Shown here: positions 32,640 to 44,186 of the stretch, one piece after another
How the letters are laid out: each line of letters starts with the position of its first letter
Numbering within the stretch: position 1 is the stretch's first letter
Source of the DNA: Mayamaea pseudoterrestris
Taxonomy: Eukaryota; Bacillariophyta; Bacillariophyceae; Sellaphorales; Sellaphoraceae
Assembly (NCBI GenBank): GCA_027923505.1
Contig: BROI01000005.1
Coordinates: 930,001 to 994,000, forward strand
Length of the DNA stretch: 64,000 nt
Reading direction: 5' to 3'
Notes under the pieces: generated by a model
Database searches by the model: none
The model's input: the letters and a program-made list of their open reading frames with translations, nothing else
What the model was told of the DNA's origin: nothing
Position numbers and translations under genes: made by a program

Positions 32640-33600
32640 AAGCCTCCGCAGCGCGTCGAGATTAACCAAGCTCATCAAATCCTTGGGCATCCTGGAAAGA
32701 ATCAATTGCAGCAGTACGCAACGCAGTTCAATTGGAAGCTTTACGGCAACTTGGATCAATGCGCTCCTTGCGAGAAAGGCAAGATGACGGCAAAGAAGAC
32801 GGCCAAGTCTACCGCTGTGACAGCTCTGCGACCTGGAGAGCGCATCTTTGTTGACTCGAGTGGTCCTTACGATGAGACACAAGGAAAGAATAAGTATTGG
32901 TTAATGATGGTAGACGATCATACCAGCAGAAAATGGTGCCATTTCACTCGATACAAGTCACAAATGGCCGACGTTGTTATGGAGGAGCTCACGTCGTTGC
33001 GAGCGCGCAACTTCCCTTGCCTCTATCTTCGCCTTGATAACGCTCCAGAATGGCTACCGCTTGAAAAGTATTGCAAGCAGTGGGGCATTCAGATGGAATA
33101 TACCGCCCCGTATACGCCTCAATGGAACGGAAAAGTGGAACGAGCGTTCCCTTATTTGCGCGACAGAGCGTACGCAATGATGAACGCAGCCGCCTTCGCG
33201 ACGAGTCTACAGTTACAAATGACAAAGGAATTGAAGTTAAACAAGTTCCTTTAAAGCTTTGGGCGCACAGCGTGCATACTGCAGTGGTCCTCGACAATTT
33301 ACTCGCTCGAGGCAAGTACAGCAACGCGTACGCCGCGTTCAAGGAGCACCCGTTGGTCCGTTCAACGGATCTCGTCCCTTGGGGAAACCAAGGATGGATG
33401 AAGAAACCAGGAAAGCAAAAGCATTTTGTTTCTAAAGCGGAGCTTGTTTACTTCGTCGGGTACGCCGACTTGCACTCGTCCGACACCTTCCTCGTTTGGA
33501 AACCGTCCACGGGTCAAGTCATTGTCACTAGAAACGTCAAGTTTGCACACCCAGACCATCAGCAAAGGATTGTTAATGAAGGAACGACGAGCGACAGCGA
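32640..33600 (+). other. copia integrase region
   Basis: An HHCC zinc-binding domain (H...H....CAPCEKGKM) precedes the integrase core (GERIFVDSSGPY ... RLDNAPEW). Approximate boundaries only. Confidence 0.85.
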
Positions 33601-33989
33601 TTCTGACCGCTCGAGCGATGGCCACAAGGAGGATTCAAGTGATGGAGACTCGCTCCCTCAAGATGCGCCGCCCGAATCGAGCGACGATGAATCGGTCATC
33701 CAATCAGGGAGGGATACAGCTCCTAGAGTCAATCATTTGCCTCTTCCATTGCCGCCTGTTAACAGTCGTCTGCAAAGAGAGCTACGCAGATTGGATTCCG
33801 ATTACAATCCATCGTCTGTTGAAGAAGAAAGAAGAACGCGAGCGTCGGTGCGACAGTCGGAACCAGTCGAGCGTGACACCGTTCCATCACCAATCCCCAC
33901 GGTACCTCAAGTGGCCAGCGTGGCTGCCATTGCAACAAGTAAAGCAAAACGCCCTCCTTTGCCTACTAATGCTAAAGAAGCTTATCTAA

Positions 33990-34900
33990 AGGAGAACAAG
34001 CTTGTATGGGGACCCGCTACGTTCGAGGAATATGACAAGTTCATGAAGCGCGAGGCCTGGGTTGTCGAGGATCGACCAAAGGATCGCAAGCTGCTTCGAA
34101 TGAAGAACGTTTTCACGTATAAGGAGAATGCCATTACGAGGATCTACGAGGCAAGATGCCGCAACGTTATACTTGGCTACAACATGCGAGAAGGAATCGA
34201 CTATAACGAGTCGTTCTCGCCAACGCCAGTGGATCAAACAATTCGCACCCACCTCACCGTCTCCCTGTTCATTCGACAGGAGATAGAGGATCGAGACGGC
34301 CCCGAGGCAGCAGAAGCTAACTGGAGATGCTGCGATGTGTTCGATATAGACGCTGCGTTCCTCAATACGCCAGTCGCGACAGACTTGTGGATCGAGGCGC
34401 CACCGTTGTTTGAAGAATATTGCAAGTCGAGAGGAATCCCGTTCGATCCGACCAAGCAATGCTTGCGACTCGCCAACACGCAATACGGGCAAGTCGATGC
34501 CTCAGCACTGTGGCTAAAGCACTTCGCAAAGATCCTACACGCTGCAGGAATGACGCGGATGAAGAGCGATCCGTGTATGTTCTTCAAGAGGTCGCCAGAC
34601 GGCACGCTTCTTCTACTCGTTACAATCTACGTTGACGATGCTGCAGTTAGTGGAGTCCCTCGAGAGGTTGAGGAACTCAAACGCAAAGTTAAAGAGTACG
34701 TTGACATAAAGGATCTTGGACCAATCAGGAAGCATCTTGGCATCCATTACAAGCTCCTGCGTGACAAGGTCGGCGTGTACTACGAGTGCACGATGACGAC
34801 GTACAAGAACGATATAATCTCTGAGTTTAAACGATACACAAACCAGACGACTCTAAAGGACGTACAAACGCCAGCGCCAGGAGGATCTTCGCTACTCAAG
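33990..34900 (+). other. copia reverse transcriptase region
   Basis: The copia-type RT pattern is present: AWVVEDRPKDRKLLRMKNVF, DVFDIDAAFLNTP and the polymerase motif YVDDAAVSG near 34630. Confidence 0.93.
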
Positions 34901-35119
34901 AACGAAGGCGAGCCGATCGATTCAACTGGATACAGATCGTTCAAAGGGAAGGTACTCTTTGGCGACAGAAAGGTCTGGCCCGATATTAGCAACGCCGTAA
35001 GAGACGGATGCTCCCACGTTAACAATCCTAGCGAGGAAGCGTGGAAGCAGCTCACGAGAATCATGAGTTATTTGGAGCATCACGAGCAGCCGTTGAAACT
35101 TCGCACGCCGAACTCTTTG

Positions 35120-35600
35120 CAGTCGTTTGCTATATCAGATACAGACTGGGCGACGGACAAGAATGACCGCCGCAGCACGACGAGTAACCTCACGTTGCTT
35201 GGAGGAAACGCGCTCGTCAACTGGGTATCTCGAAAGCAGAAGACCGTGGCTCTATCAAGTACTGAAGCAGAGACTTACGGAATGACGGACGCCGTCAAGG
35301 ATCTAGTCTTTCAAGAGAATCTTGTGAGCGAGATACTGGGATTCCAAGCGCCTGGACCAATGATAGCATACTGCGACAACACTGGAGCGATCTTTCTTGC
35401 AACGAACAATCAAGTTAGCCAGCGCACGAAGCACATTGATATAAGACACAGGTTCATCAGCGAGCTAGTCGAGAGCGGCAAACTCGAGTTGCGCTACATC
35501 AAGACTGATGAGAATCCAGCAGATATCCTTTCAAAGAATTGCAAGGAGGAGATTCATCTAAAACATGCCGATGCCATTTACGATGGATTCGCCGCATCAC
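35120..35600 (+). other. copia RNase H region
   Basis: SDTDWATDKNDRRSTTS, VALSSTEAETYGMTDAVKDL and the SKNC-type end motif of copia RNase H are visible. The coding sequence runs on a short way into the 3' LTR. Confidence 0.9.
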
Positions 35601-35613
35601 CGATTCAGGAGGA

Positions 35614-35940
35614 TGTTGCAAACCACGTTAGCTTAGTGGAATCGAGGATGACACCGAAGATGACATCTATTGAAGATGATGACGATTGGACCGAGGTACA
35701 ATCAAAGGAGAGGAAGACTAATAGAAGGGCTTCCTACAAGTGTCAAGAAGGGCAGATGCTCCGAGTGAAGGCCCTGGGATAGGACCAGAGGAGGCATCTG
35801 ATTGTGGCTCTTCACTTGTATCAACGATCAAGGATCGTTGACACCAGTCAAGTAGCAAGTAGTGCTCACAAAGCAGTAGAAGAGTTGGTTTAAAGTAATC
35901 AGTACGGTTACCACCAGATTCGTTTTGTAGTTATTCGACA
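35614..35940 (+). repeat. 3' LTR of copia element
   Basis: 327 bp, matching the 5' LTR except at about five positions. It ends 62 bp from the stop codon of the RAD51D-like gene. Confidence 0.95.
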
Positions 35941-36001
35941 CCTGTGGTCATCAACAAGACTTGTATAATCTGAAAATCATCTCCGCAACACAAGTTACTA
36001 A

Positions 36002-37309
36002 TTATAGTGCTGCGGGAACGATGCCATTGATATTATCGACGCGAAAGACCGCGCTTCCGAAAGGCTTTGAGCCGACATGTCGCTCCATTGTAGCCTCGAT
36101 TAATGTCGCCTCGTTTGTTATTGGCCCACGTGGTTGGGGAGTATGTGGATTATGCTGCCGCTCCAGTCGTATATGAATATCTGCCACTCGAATCCAAGCC
36201 TGTCCAAGAGCTGGTTTCCAATCGCGCAGGAAAGGAATCGCCATTGGTGCTCCGCGACCAGCACTCACATTTAGTTGAGGTATTCTTTCCTGCGTCGTGC
36301 CATTTGTCAAAACAATCGCCATGCTATGCTGACGAGCCATGCGTTTCAAAGTAATACCGACCGTGGCGAGCAGGTTCGTCCCTGCGCCACTTAAACAGCC
36401 AGAAGCAGAATCTAGAATGATGAGAACCGGTAAAGCCACGTCACCATCAGAACTACGCTTTTGTGTCTCTTGCGAAGACATGAATGTGGATTCAATTTGA
36501 TGCAGGACCCGCAAAACGGAATATGCGTTTGATGCGGAGAGTGTAACAAAGTGCGTTGATTGGAGCGCCGCAATGTATCGAAGCGATTTGTCACTCTTCC
36601 CTCGGCTTCGCGCCAGTGTCGACAGCCGGTTGGCCAGACAGGATACCGCGCCCAAGCTTGAAAGGTAGTAGGTGGTAGTTTGTGTCAGAGCATTTGCAGC
36701 TAGCTGCAAACAAAGTTGCGTCTTGCCGCAGGCGGGTTTCCCGCAAAACTGCGTCACGTAGCCAAATGGAACGCCAAGTCCAAATGTGCTCTTTTCATTC
36801 AGCAAAGGTGTATTGCCAAGTTGATCAGATTGATGCTCAAAAGGTGACGAGAGTAGCTGATCAAGTGCTGGACAATTGGTGGAGATTGCATTATTGTTAT
36901 AATTCTTTTGGTTTTGGTACGTTATCGCCTCCAGAGCTGAAACAGTTCCAGGAATCCAAATTCGACTAGCTTGTCTTGCACTATACTGACTAGTTGCGTC
37001 CGTAGCAATAACTTGGGCATGTCGGTGGACCAATTTCGCTCGTTTGCCGGGTCTCGAGTGCTCGCTGATTGCTAGAGCAACATCATGTCGAAGCTTTTTC
37101 ATTTGCGGCAATTTGAGAAGCATGACGTCTTTTGTGTGATCAGAAATGTGACCTATAATCGATGGGTGGCGAGAGAGAAGAGCGACGGGCGTTGCAACGG
37201 GGTGATGATGATAATCGTCGTCGTCGTCGGACTTTGGAAGCTTGGAGACGGATACAAGAAGTCCCGACCGAAGCTTTATATCGATGTCTAAGGCAGCAAA
37301 TGTAGGCAT
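36002..37309 (-). CDS. RAD51D: RAD51 paralogue, RAD51D-like recombinase
   Basis: The 435-residue product carries a RecA/RAD51 ATPase core: Walker A GKPACGKTQLCLQ, Walker B VLIILDSASG, the segment MARQHSMAIVLTNGTTQE and the C-terminal WKPALGQAWIRVADIHIRLE. The KPALG.AW motif and the LDQLL leader to the core favour RAD51D among the paralogues. RAD51D acts in homologous recombination with XRCC2, RAD51C and RAD51B in other eukaryotes. The N-terminal 150 residues are divergent and contain an Asp/His-rich run. It is divergent from the OCRL-type gene and lies directly beside the copia element. XRCC2 or another paralogue is the alternative. Confidence 0.75.
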   Translation of the reverse strand: MPTFAALDIDIKLRSGLLVSVSKLPKSDDDDDYHHHPVATPVALLSRHPSIIGHISDHTKDVMLLKLPQMKKLRHDVALAISEHSRPGKRAKLVHRHAQVIATDATSQYSARQASRIWIPGTVSALEAITYQNQKNYNNNAISTNCPALDQLLSSPFEHQSDQLGNTPLLNEKSTFGLGVPFGYVTQFCGKPACGKTQLCLQLAANALTQTTTYYLSSLGAVSCLANRLSTLARSRGKSDKSLRYIAALQSTHFVTLSASNAYSVLRVLHQIESTFMSSQETQKRSSDGDVALPVLIILDSASGCLSGAGTNLLATVGITLKRMARQHSMAIVLTNGTTQERIPQLNVSAGRGAPMAIPFLRDWKPALGQAWIRVADIHIRLERQHNPHTPQPRGPITNEATLIEATMERHVGSKPFGSAVFRVDNINGIVPAAL

Positions 37310-37613
37310 GAAGCTGTAAATGTGTGTTTGTGTAAAATGAACGGTCGGTCTGTCAGAAAAGGGCTTCTGCTTCGATGGTACAGGTTTCTTTCATTGCTGT
37401 GAGACTGTGGATGAACATCCTTTGCGCATAGCGACGACTGCGAGAGGACGGCGCGCCAAAATATGTCTTAGCGGTACTCTACAGTTGACAGTGCGACGCA
37501 AGATTGAAACGCATGGCGGCGAGTTGGATGATCGCACAAAAAAGGCATCGGCGGCCATCATGCTAACTTCATTACTATACAGTCTTTACCGGTAGGCTCA
37601 GTCATCTCCTAGA
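37310..37613. promoter_or_regulatory. shared upstream region of RAD51D-like and OCRL-type genes
   Basis: This 304-bp divergent spacer holds TACCGGTA at 37587-37594, ending 19 bp before the OCRL-type ATG. Other short motifs are not recognisable. Confidence 0.45.
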
Positions 37614-40270
37614 ATGAATCAACCAGCCGTCTATCAACCACACCCGTCCCATCAGCAGCAACAAAATACACCTCCTCCTCCTCATGCCATCGCTCGACGT
37701 TCGGGGCCTGCTCCCCCGCCTCGCGTTCCAAAACAGAAGAAGAAGCAGATTGACGACGACATTATCGTGACACAGTCGCCAGATCAAGAGACTGAGGATG
37801 GGAGAATTGTGAACCGACAGGTACGTGTCAGAGTACGATCACAACGGTGACGATGGATCTTGTTAATGTTGAACTTGACTTTGCTGTGCTATGCTCACAT
37901 GCTCACCCAAATTTTATGGCTGCTGTACAACTCCACATTGACTATCACCACCAGGCGGTGAAAGCGATTATCGACACATGGATTTACAAGCAAGTGCGAC
38001 AGCGACAGGCAGAATTTACGCAATACAAGCAGGTACGTTTGTTGTTGCTTTGGAGCCGGCAAGCTCCAACTACCGGTGACCAAGGCACCGTCTACGTCCT
38101 GCAACATTCATCTCATTTCTTATATACTTATGGATCTATAAATCTTATATCAAAACAGGCGTCACTATTCCTTGGAACCTGGAATGTAAATGCCAAGGGC
38201 AAGAGCGACGAGCGTCTTGATGAGTGGCTATGCGCCGACTGGCAAACAGCAACGCCCGATATTGTCGCAGTCGGATTTCAAGAAATTGTCGACTTGAACG
38301 CTGTCAATGTTGCTGTTGACAACAAGACACAGCAAAGGTCGCAGTTCTGGGTGGAGCAGCTAACGCAGACGCTCAATCGACGTGCTGGTAGTTCACAACC
38401 CTATGTTCTTGTTGCCAGCAAGAGTATGGTTGGATTGCTCATTGTTATCTTTGTCAAAGCGGTTCATCAGCATCGGGTTCAGTATGTTAGTGCAGCGAGC
38501 GTTGGAGTGGGTGTCATGGGCATGATGGGTAACAAGGGCGGTGTGAGCATTCGCTTACACTTTTACGACACGACGCTCTGCTTTGTTTGTTCGCATTTGG
38601 CGGCTCATCGAGAGAATGTCACGGGGAGAAACCAAGACTTTAGTAACGTTTACAGCAAGATGGTATTTGATGTCGGTGAAAGGGCTATTCAGGAGTTTAT
38701 TCGGTCCGGATCGCTTTCACACTGGTCTATTGGAAAAACTGAGGTTGGAATTGCTGACCATGACATGATTTTCTTCATTGGAGATTTGAACTATCGAATA
38801 GACGAGTCCATGATGACAGAAAAGGTGTTGCAGCTATCGGAGAAGAATATTCTCGACGAGTTGCGGACGCTGGATCAGCTGAATGTGGAGCGAGCGGCCG
38901 GGAGGGCCTTTTCAGACTTTTTTGAAGGCATTTTAAACTTTCCACCAACCTACAAATACCAACCAGGCACGGAAACGTATGACCAGAGGCCAGATAAAAA
39001 AGTTCGAGCACCTGCATGGTGCGACCGAATACTTTGGAGTGCCCAACAGCCTGAGCATGTCCAGCAGATCACATATGGTCGCAGCGAAAAGCCAAACATA
39101 TCGGACCACAAGGCAGTTTATTCGACTATGCGTGTGACGATCAAGGATGTCATTCAATCTAAGCGTGAAGCTATTTACGAACAGCTCATGAAACTAGTGG
39201 ATACGGTCGAGAACCGGACGTTGCCGGTGATCAAACTGGATCGCGTTAAGTTGGACTTTGGACTCGTTCACTATGAGCAAAGTGCATCTCTTTCAATTAA
39301 CATTACCAATTTTGGCGGCGTTGTGGCGCATTGGCGTCTGATCCCAAAGCTTGATGAGGTGCGTGTTGCCAATTGCGTCCTCTGTCGGCTTGTAAGCTGG
39401 TTGAGTTTCTAACGCACTCCGTTTTCATTACAGAATGTCGTGAGCAAGCCGTGGATTACTGTAGCCCCGGCTCATGGACTGATAATTCCAGGTAGTAGCC
39501 CATCCTGTATCGTCTGTACTGTGACCATAACTAAGGATACGGCGCACATGTTAAACTCAGGGCGGGAAGTTCTCAGTGATGTTCTTGTACTGCGCCTGGA
39601 AAATGGACGCGACTATTACATCACCGTCGAGGCAACTTATGCGCGCTCATGTTTCGGCATGTCTGCAGAAGAGCTCGTCGTATACTCAGATCCTGTCCGA
39701 AACGTGCCGCTCGACTCGATTAAGCGGTCAAAGGGTATTGACCCTCGTGCGCCCGCCACTTTGTGTATTCCCAAGGAACTGTGGCGAATTATCGACGCAA
39801 TATACGAAAATGGACTTTATACGCCACATTTGTTCACAGAAGTCGGAATTCTAGAAGAAATCGCACAGATTCGAGAATGTCTAGACACTGGTACTCGATT
39901 TGGTGAATTTTGCATCCACTCCTACGCAGAAACGCTGACGACCTTTTTGGAGAGTCTTTCGGCACCGATTGTCCCAGGCAATCTATTCCCTTCTCAAGAA
40001 ATAGACTCGCTGAGCATACAGTCATGTGCACGTCGGTTACTGGAAGAGCTACCTCCCGTTCATTACAACATCTTTGTATATGTCATATCGTTTTTTCGAG
40101 AAGTTCTCATCCATCGAGATAACAATTTGCTTTCAGCAGCTAAAATTGCCCGAGTTTGCTGCAGCGCTATGGCAGCCGGTGCTGATATCGTCGGCTTTGG
40201 AACCTCTGCGGCAAGAAGGCATGGCATGCAGCTAATAATTTTACATTTGCTGGAGACCAGCTCGATATGA
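37614..40270 (+). CDS. OCRL/INPP5B-type inositol polyphosphate 5-phosphatase with RhoGAP-like C-terminus
   Basis: Four exons (37614-37820, 37955-38032, 38159-39358, 39434-40270) give 773 residues. Exon 1 is Pro/Gln-rich. The 5-phosphatase domain carries FLGTWNVNAKG, VGFQEIVDLN, IFFIGDLNYRI and PAWCDRILW...SDHKAV, including the catalytic Asn, Asp and His residues. An ASH-type domain follows (LDRVKLDFGLVHYEQSASLS), then a RhoGAP-like region (IPKELWRIIDAIYENGLYTP ... LPPVHYNIFVYVISFFREVL). The order matches OCRL1/INPP5B, which dephosphorylate PtdIns(4,5)P2 on Golgi, endosome and ciliary membranes. The RhoGAP arginine finger is not obvious, as in OCRL. Confidence 0.92.
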
Positions 40271-40476
40271 GCTTTGCATTTATAGCACTACCGGTAAAAG
40301 GCTATATAATTTTAATAATATATTTATATAAAAACCGGGTAGCTTTGCCAGTGCTTCGCCATGAGCTACGCTATCGAACGTCCTGCCAATCACATCGACC
40401 ATTTCGCCGAAAGTTGTACTTACGATATCATATCATATTTGCGCTTGCGGCTCAGCTTTGCGCCCAACGCTAGTTT

Positions 40477-42057
40477 TTAAGCGGATCGGTGGGTTCGAAT
40501 AATCGACAAAAGCCCCATCTCGTTGCGGCGCATGAACTCCATCAAACTGGCGACATTTTCAATGGCTTGTAGTGCCGCATGCAGTTGCAAAGATCGTCCT
40601 ACTTCATCGACTAGCTCCCTGGCCGCGGCGAACATGGGGCTCACCAAACGTCGCTGACGATTTAATGCAACAATGAACGCCATTTGTTTGCTCCAAGTGG
40701 CGTCCCACATTACATGTACTGACTGTGTCGAACTCCACCATTCCTCCCATTCCACAGCTTGAAATGAAATGTGTTCCAGACATCGAGGTTCAGTATCAAT
40801 CGCTTCCAATAAGGCGTTAGAGCAAACTCCCTTGCTGCCACAAGAATCTGTAACAATAACGTCAAGTTTGCGTAAAAATCCATTTCCCTTGATGTACCGA
40901 GTCAATGCGTTCTCTAAATCTGCACTCCATATGTCGACATGAAGCTTTAGCTTCTTCAGAGTACTACCACCAGCTTCGTTCAAAAATGTCACAAGAGTTT
41001 TCTCCGATACGCTGTGAAGTACAAGAGAGTCAATATCTAAACCGTGTCGCAAGCGCAGACTCAGTGCTCCCAAAAGTGTTCGGAAATTGGCGACGAGGTA
41101 ATGTGCAAAGCAGCCTAGCTCAATGGTCTTAGTTCCAGCGATTGAATCTATCAAATTCGAGTGAAAACCATCTGGTAAAGTAAGATCATATCCTTCAAAA
41201 TGCTGGAGTCGAGATGCTGCCAGCCCGTTGCATGCAATAGCTGCAGCCTCTTCATTGCCAAAATTAACATGCATAAGCTTTAAGCTTGTCAAATGTGGAC
41301 ATAGCGTAATATTTCGCATGACGTTTGCTGTTTGGGGAGTCGAAATATTCAGAGAAACAATCTCAACCGACTCAAGCGCACTCATCGTCGGCAGAGCAAG
41401 ACCGATAATGTCAAATGATGCGGATCCTTCTAAAATCGCATTGACAAGTTTGAAGCTTTTTAGGTTCGGGTGATTCCAAAGGCTATCTCGCACGGCTTCA
41501 AAGCAAGGAACTGGGTCAAAGAAAGGATGCAGAAAGGGCCGTACAATCCAATCGTCTATCCACAATTCGAATTCCGTGAGCTGTCGACAGGCACGTAGGA
41601 ATGACGCGACCATACACAGTTGAGGAGCTGCCGTTTGCCGAAACCAAAATTTTGTTAGCTGAGGCAATCGTCCAAGGTTTTCGCCAATTTCCTGTATACT
41701 TCGGACCACATCGTGCGGCGTGGCAAGGCCAGCTTCGGTGACAGCGACAAATGAGTGATGAATGTCAACATCAAAATTCACACCAGCTGGAACAAGGAGA
41801 TGCCCATCGCCAAATGCTCGTACGCATGACTGCCAAAGGTCTCGGTCCAGCACGAATGTCATTAGCTCAAAGGATTCAATGTGATAAAATTCCTGGACTT
41901 GCAAGTGACACTTTTTCAAAAGCCACACAATGTGGCTGCGGCTGCCGTCGAGTTGAGTCCATACTGTCATAGACGCATCATCGTTCACGCTACTTTCTTC
42001 ATCATCGTCTGCCGGTGCATTTATGATACCATTGACAGGTGCAGCTGGCGGATCCAT
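40477..42057 (-). CDS. LRR-like protein, function unknown
   Basis: The 526-residue product has irregular leucine-rich repeats (LPQLTKFWFRQTA, CRQLTEFELWIDD, HPNLKSFKLVNAI, CPHLTSLKLMHVN, STLKKLKLHVDIW) after an acidic N-terminus, and a helical C-terminus. The consensus P.LT.L.L resembles cysteine-containing or RI-type repeats often found in F-box and other ligand-binding proteins. No F-box is clearly visible. No signal peptide is seen, so it is probably cytosolic or nuclear. It is divergent from ECO1. Confidence 0.7.
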   Translation of the reverse strand: MDPPAAPVNGIINAPADDDEESSVNDDASMTVWTQLDGSRSHIVWLLKKCHLQVQEFYHIESFELMTFVLDRDLWQSCVRAFGDGHLLVPAGVNFDVDIHHSFVAVTEAGLATPHDVVRSIQEIGENLGRLPQLTKFWFRQTAAPQLCMVASFLRACRQLTEFELWIDDWIVRPFLHPFFDPVPCFEAVRDSLWNHPNLKSFKLVNAILEGSASFDIIGLALPTMSALESVEIVSLNISTPQTANVMRNITLCPHLTSLKLMHVNFGNEEAAAIACNGLAASRLQHFEGYDLTLPDGFHSNLIDSIAGTKTIELGCFAHYLVANFRTLLGALSLRLRHGLDIDSLVLHSVSEKTLVTFLNEAGGSTLKKLKLHVDIWSADLENALTRYIKGNGFLRKLDVIVTDSCGSKGVCSNALLEAIDTEPRCLEHISFQAVEWEEWWSSTQSVHVMWDATWSKQMAFIVALNRQRRLVSPMFAAARELVDEVGRSLQLHAALQAIENVASLMEFMRRNEMGLLSIIRTHRSA

Positions 42058-42354
42058 GTTAATTGTGCGAGTGCGTGGTCAAGGACGAGTGATCGAAATG
42101 AAGTGCTGCAGTATACCGGTACGTAGTGTTGATTGTCGTTGCTCGTTGCATCTGTTCAACGGTATCACAGCGGCACCACTATTACCGATAAGACACATGT
42201 TTATTTCAGTTGCGGTACGACAATCTGCTCGCAGTGGATGCCAATGACCAGAGACGACATCATCATGATAGCATTAACAAGTTGTAGACACTGAAACTGA
42301 CCCATCGGCAGCTGCTGCATCAAGGATACTATCAACGAGTCAACCTTAGTTATA

Positions 42355-43396
42355 ATGAAGCGAGTGACTGACGCCTCGGCTTCAAGAAGAATGAGTCGAA
42401 ACATATGCATTTCAGATACCAACGAGGACATGGGTGGCTCAAGGCAATCGTCAATCACAACCTTTTTCGATCCAAAACCAAAGCAACAAAGACGCAAGTC
42501 CATGGCATCGAATGAAAATATCAAGCTGCACGTTGCAAAGCTTCACTCTAAAACGCCGCCGCGGCAAATCGCAACTGATTACTCGTCACCCTCATTTACT
42601 AATTCCAACCAGCACGCGCCGAAACGACGCAACCTGCAGCAACAAACGTATCTGGACTTTGGCCAAAAGAGTTTCGGCAAAAAGACATTATGTCAGTTAT
42701 GCGGAATGCTGTTTGATGAAAGATTGCCGGAGGATGCCAAGCAGCACTCCTGGGTGTGCAAAGAGTTTGTCCAGGGCGTTCCCTTTCAAGCGGAAGCTGC
42801 TCGAGTCGTTTCATCTATAAATGAAAACGCAACCATTATTGAAGTGAGTGTGCCATGTCGTGTGCGCTTCGTCGTGAGTTTCGATGCATCTCACATGTCG
42901 TTGGATGTTGGCTCGGCCAACGATCATCCATTGCTACTTCCAGATTCGACCTAGCGACGGCAACAGTTTGCACAACAAAGTTACTCAGGTGCGAGCCATT
43001 GTCGACAACGAACTTGGATTTGTACAGTCGGAAGAGGTTGAGAAGGAGGCCAAGCGATGGATTTATTTTTACATTATCACCAAGCGCATCGTTGGCATGG
43101 CGAGTGCAGAAAGAATACAGTACGCGTACGAGCTACTCGAAAACAATGTTGATCGCGCCCAAGAGAAGCAAAAAGCCATGGTTGGAATTCATCAGATATG
43201 GGTACATTCAAAGTTTCGTGGGCAAAAGATAGCGTCTCGTCTCGTCGATGCGATCCGCGAAAAGGCAATGTATGGATGCGTCATTCCTCGCAGCCAAGTC
43301 GCTTTTTCTAGCCCAACACTGGCTGGAGCAACTTTTGCAAGAAGCTATAATGCAGCTGATGCTGATAGCAAGGTTCTAGTCTACGATTGTAAATGA
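42355..43396 (+). CDS. ECO1: ECO1/ESCO cohesin acetyltransferase
   Basis: Exons 42355-42843 and 42944-43396 with a 100-bp GTGAGT...CAG intron give 313 residues. The N-terminus holds a PCNA-interacting box (QSSITTFF), then the ESCO linker QTYLDFGQKSFG and zinc finger CQLCGMLFDERLPEDAKQHS (completed by a Cys rather than the usual second His). The C-terminal acetyltransferase has GIHQIWVHSKFRGQKIASRL and SQVAFSSPTLAGATFARSY. ECO1 acetylates SMC3 during S phase to lock cohesin on sister chromatids, using PCNA to reach the fork. The start at 42355 is the first ATG in frame. Confidence 0.92.
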
Positions 43397-44186
43397 TACA
43401 AGCCGACAGAGTGAGTCTTTCCTCTATTTCTTCTGTGAGTAACTGGTAGCTACACTACGTCGGTTTGCATCACTTCGCACTATACTATTTGGCATGCTAA
43501 CCAAGTAAGACGTGACCGGCAACAGTCGATGGTATAGTAATTATTCTGAGTACTACCGGTAGATTGTAAATAATGACGATAGCGATGCCATGCGAGGCTA
43601 CCCGGTACTGTGCTTACACCGATACGACATTAGGGACAAAATTGGCGTTTTTATTGCAACAGCGGGAGAGCACCCATTGAGCGCATGCCGGAAAAGAACA
43701 TGATACCGTTCGGCAAAGAACAATATCCGCGAGCCAATGAGCCTTGCTTAAAGTGAGTCAGACACCGTTTCTTCAACATTCGTTCAGATGGTCGTGAATT
43801 GACTCTCAAACTCCTGTCGTGATGGGAGACACTCTAAGCCTGAGGCATAAATAGTACCACGCCAGGAATAAATGGATCAATGACACTTTCCAGCTGCTTG
43901 GGTTAAGTAGTTAAGTTTAAGAAGCGAGGGCACTAATAATGTGTCAAGCCTTCTTCAACCGTAGAACAAGGATTACTTACGAAGCTCTCACTGGACCAGT
44001 TCCTCGGTGGACGCGAAGGCGATTCCACTCAAAACCTGGAGCTTGTGCCAGGAAACCAACCGAAGCGAGCACACATCAAGTGTTCGATCATTCCCAAGCT
44101 CTTTATACTACAAGGCTTCCTTGCAATTCTTTATCAAGCACTAGAGAGCCGCGCAATATATTCGTGATAACGACAACAAGCTGGCC
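43397..44186. other. intergenic, upstream of HSF gene
   Basis: No supported gene is present. TACCGGTA occurs at 43554-43561. A frame at 43939-44253 overlaps the HSF start and has no domain. Confidence 0.45.

Larger units (their letters stand above)
29073..35946 (+). mobile_element. Ty1/copia LTR retrotransposon with target-site duplication
   Basis: The element is bounded by 327-bp LTRs (TG...CA ends) and by the direct repeat CCTGTG at 29073-29078 and 35941-35946 (5-6 bp target-site duplication). The parts follow copia order: gag with a CCHC zinc knuckle, protease, integrase, reverse transcriptase, RNase H. A purine tract CAGGAGGA lies just before the 3' LTR. The LTRs differ at about 5 of 327 positions (1.5%), so the insertion is fairly recent in evolutionary terms. 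It is nearly whole, with about one interruption in the coding region. It resembles the diatom copia-type (CoDi) elements in layout; the precise clade was not determined. Confidence 0.95.
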
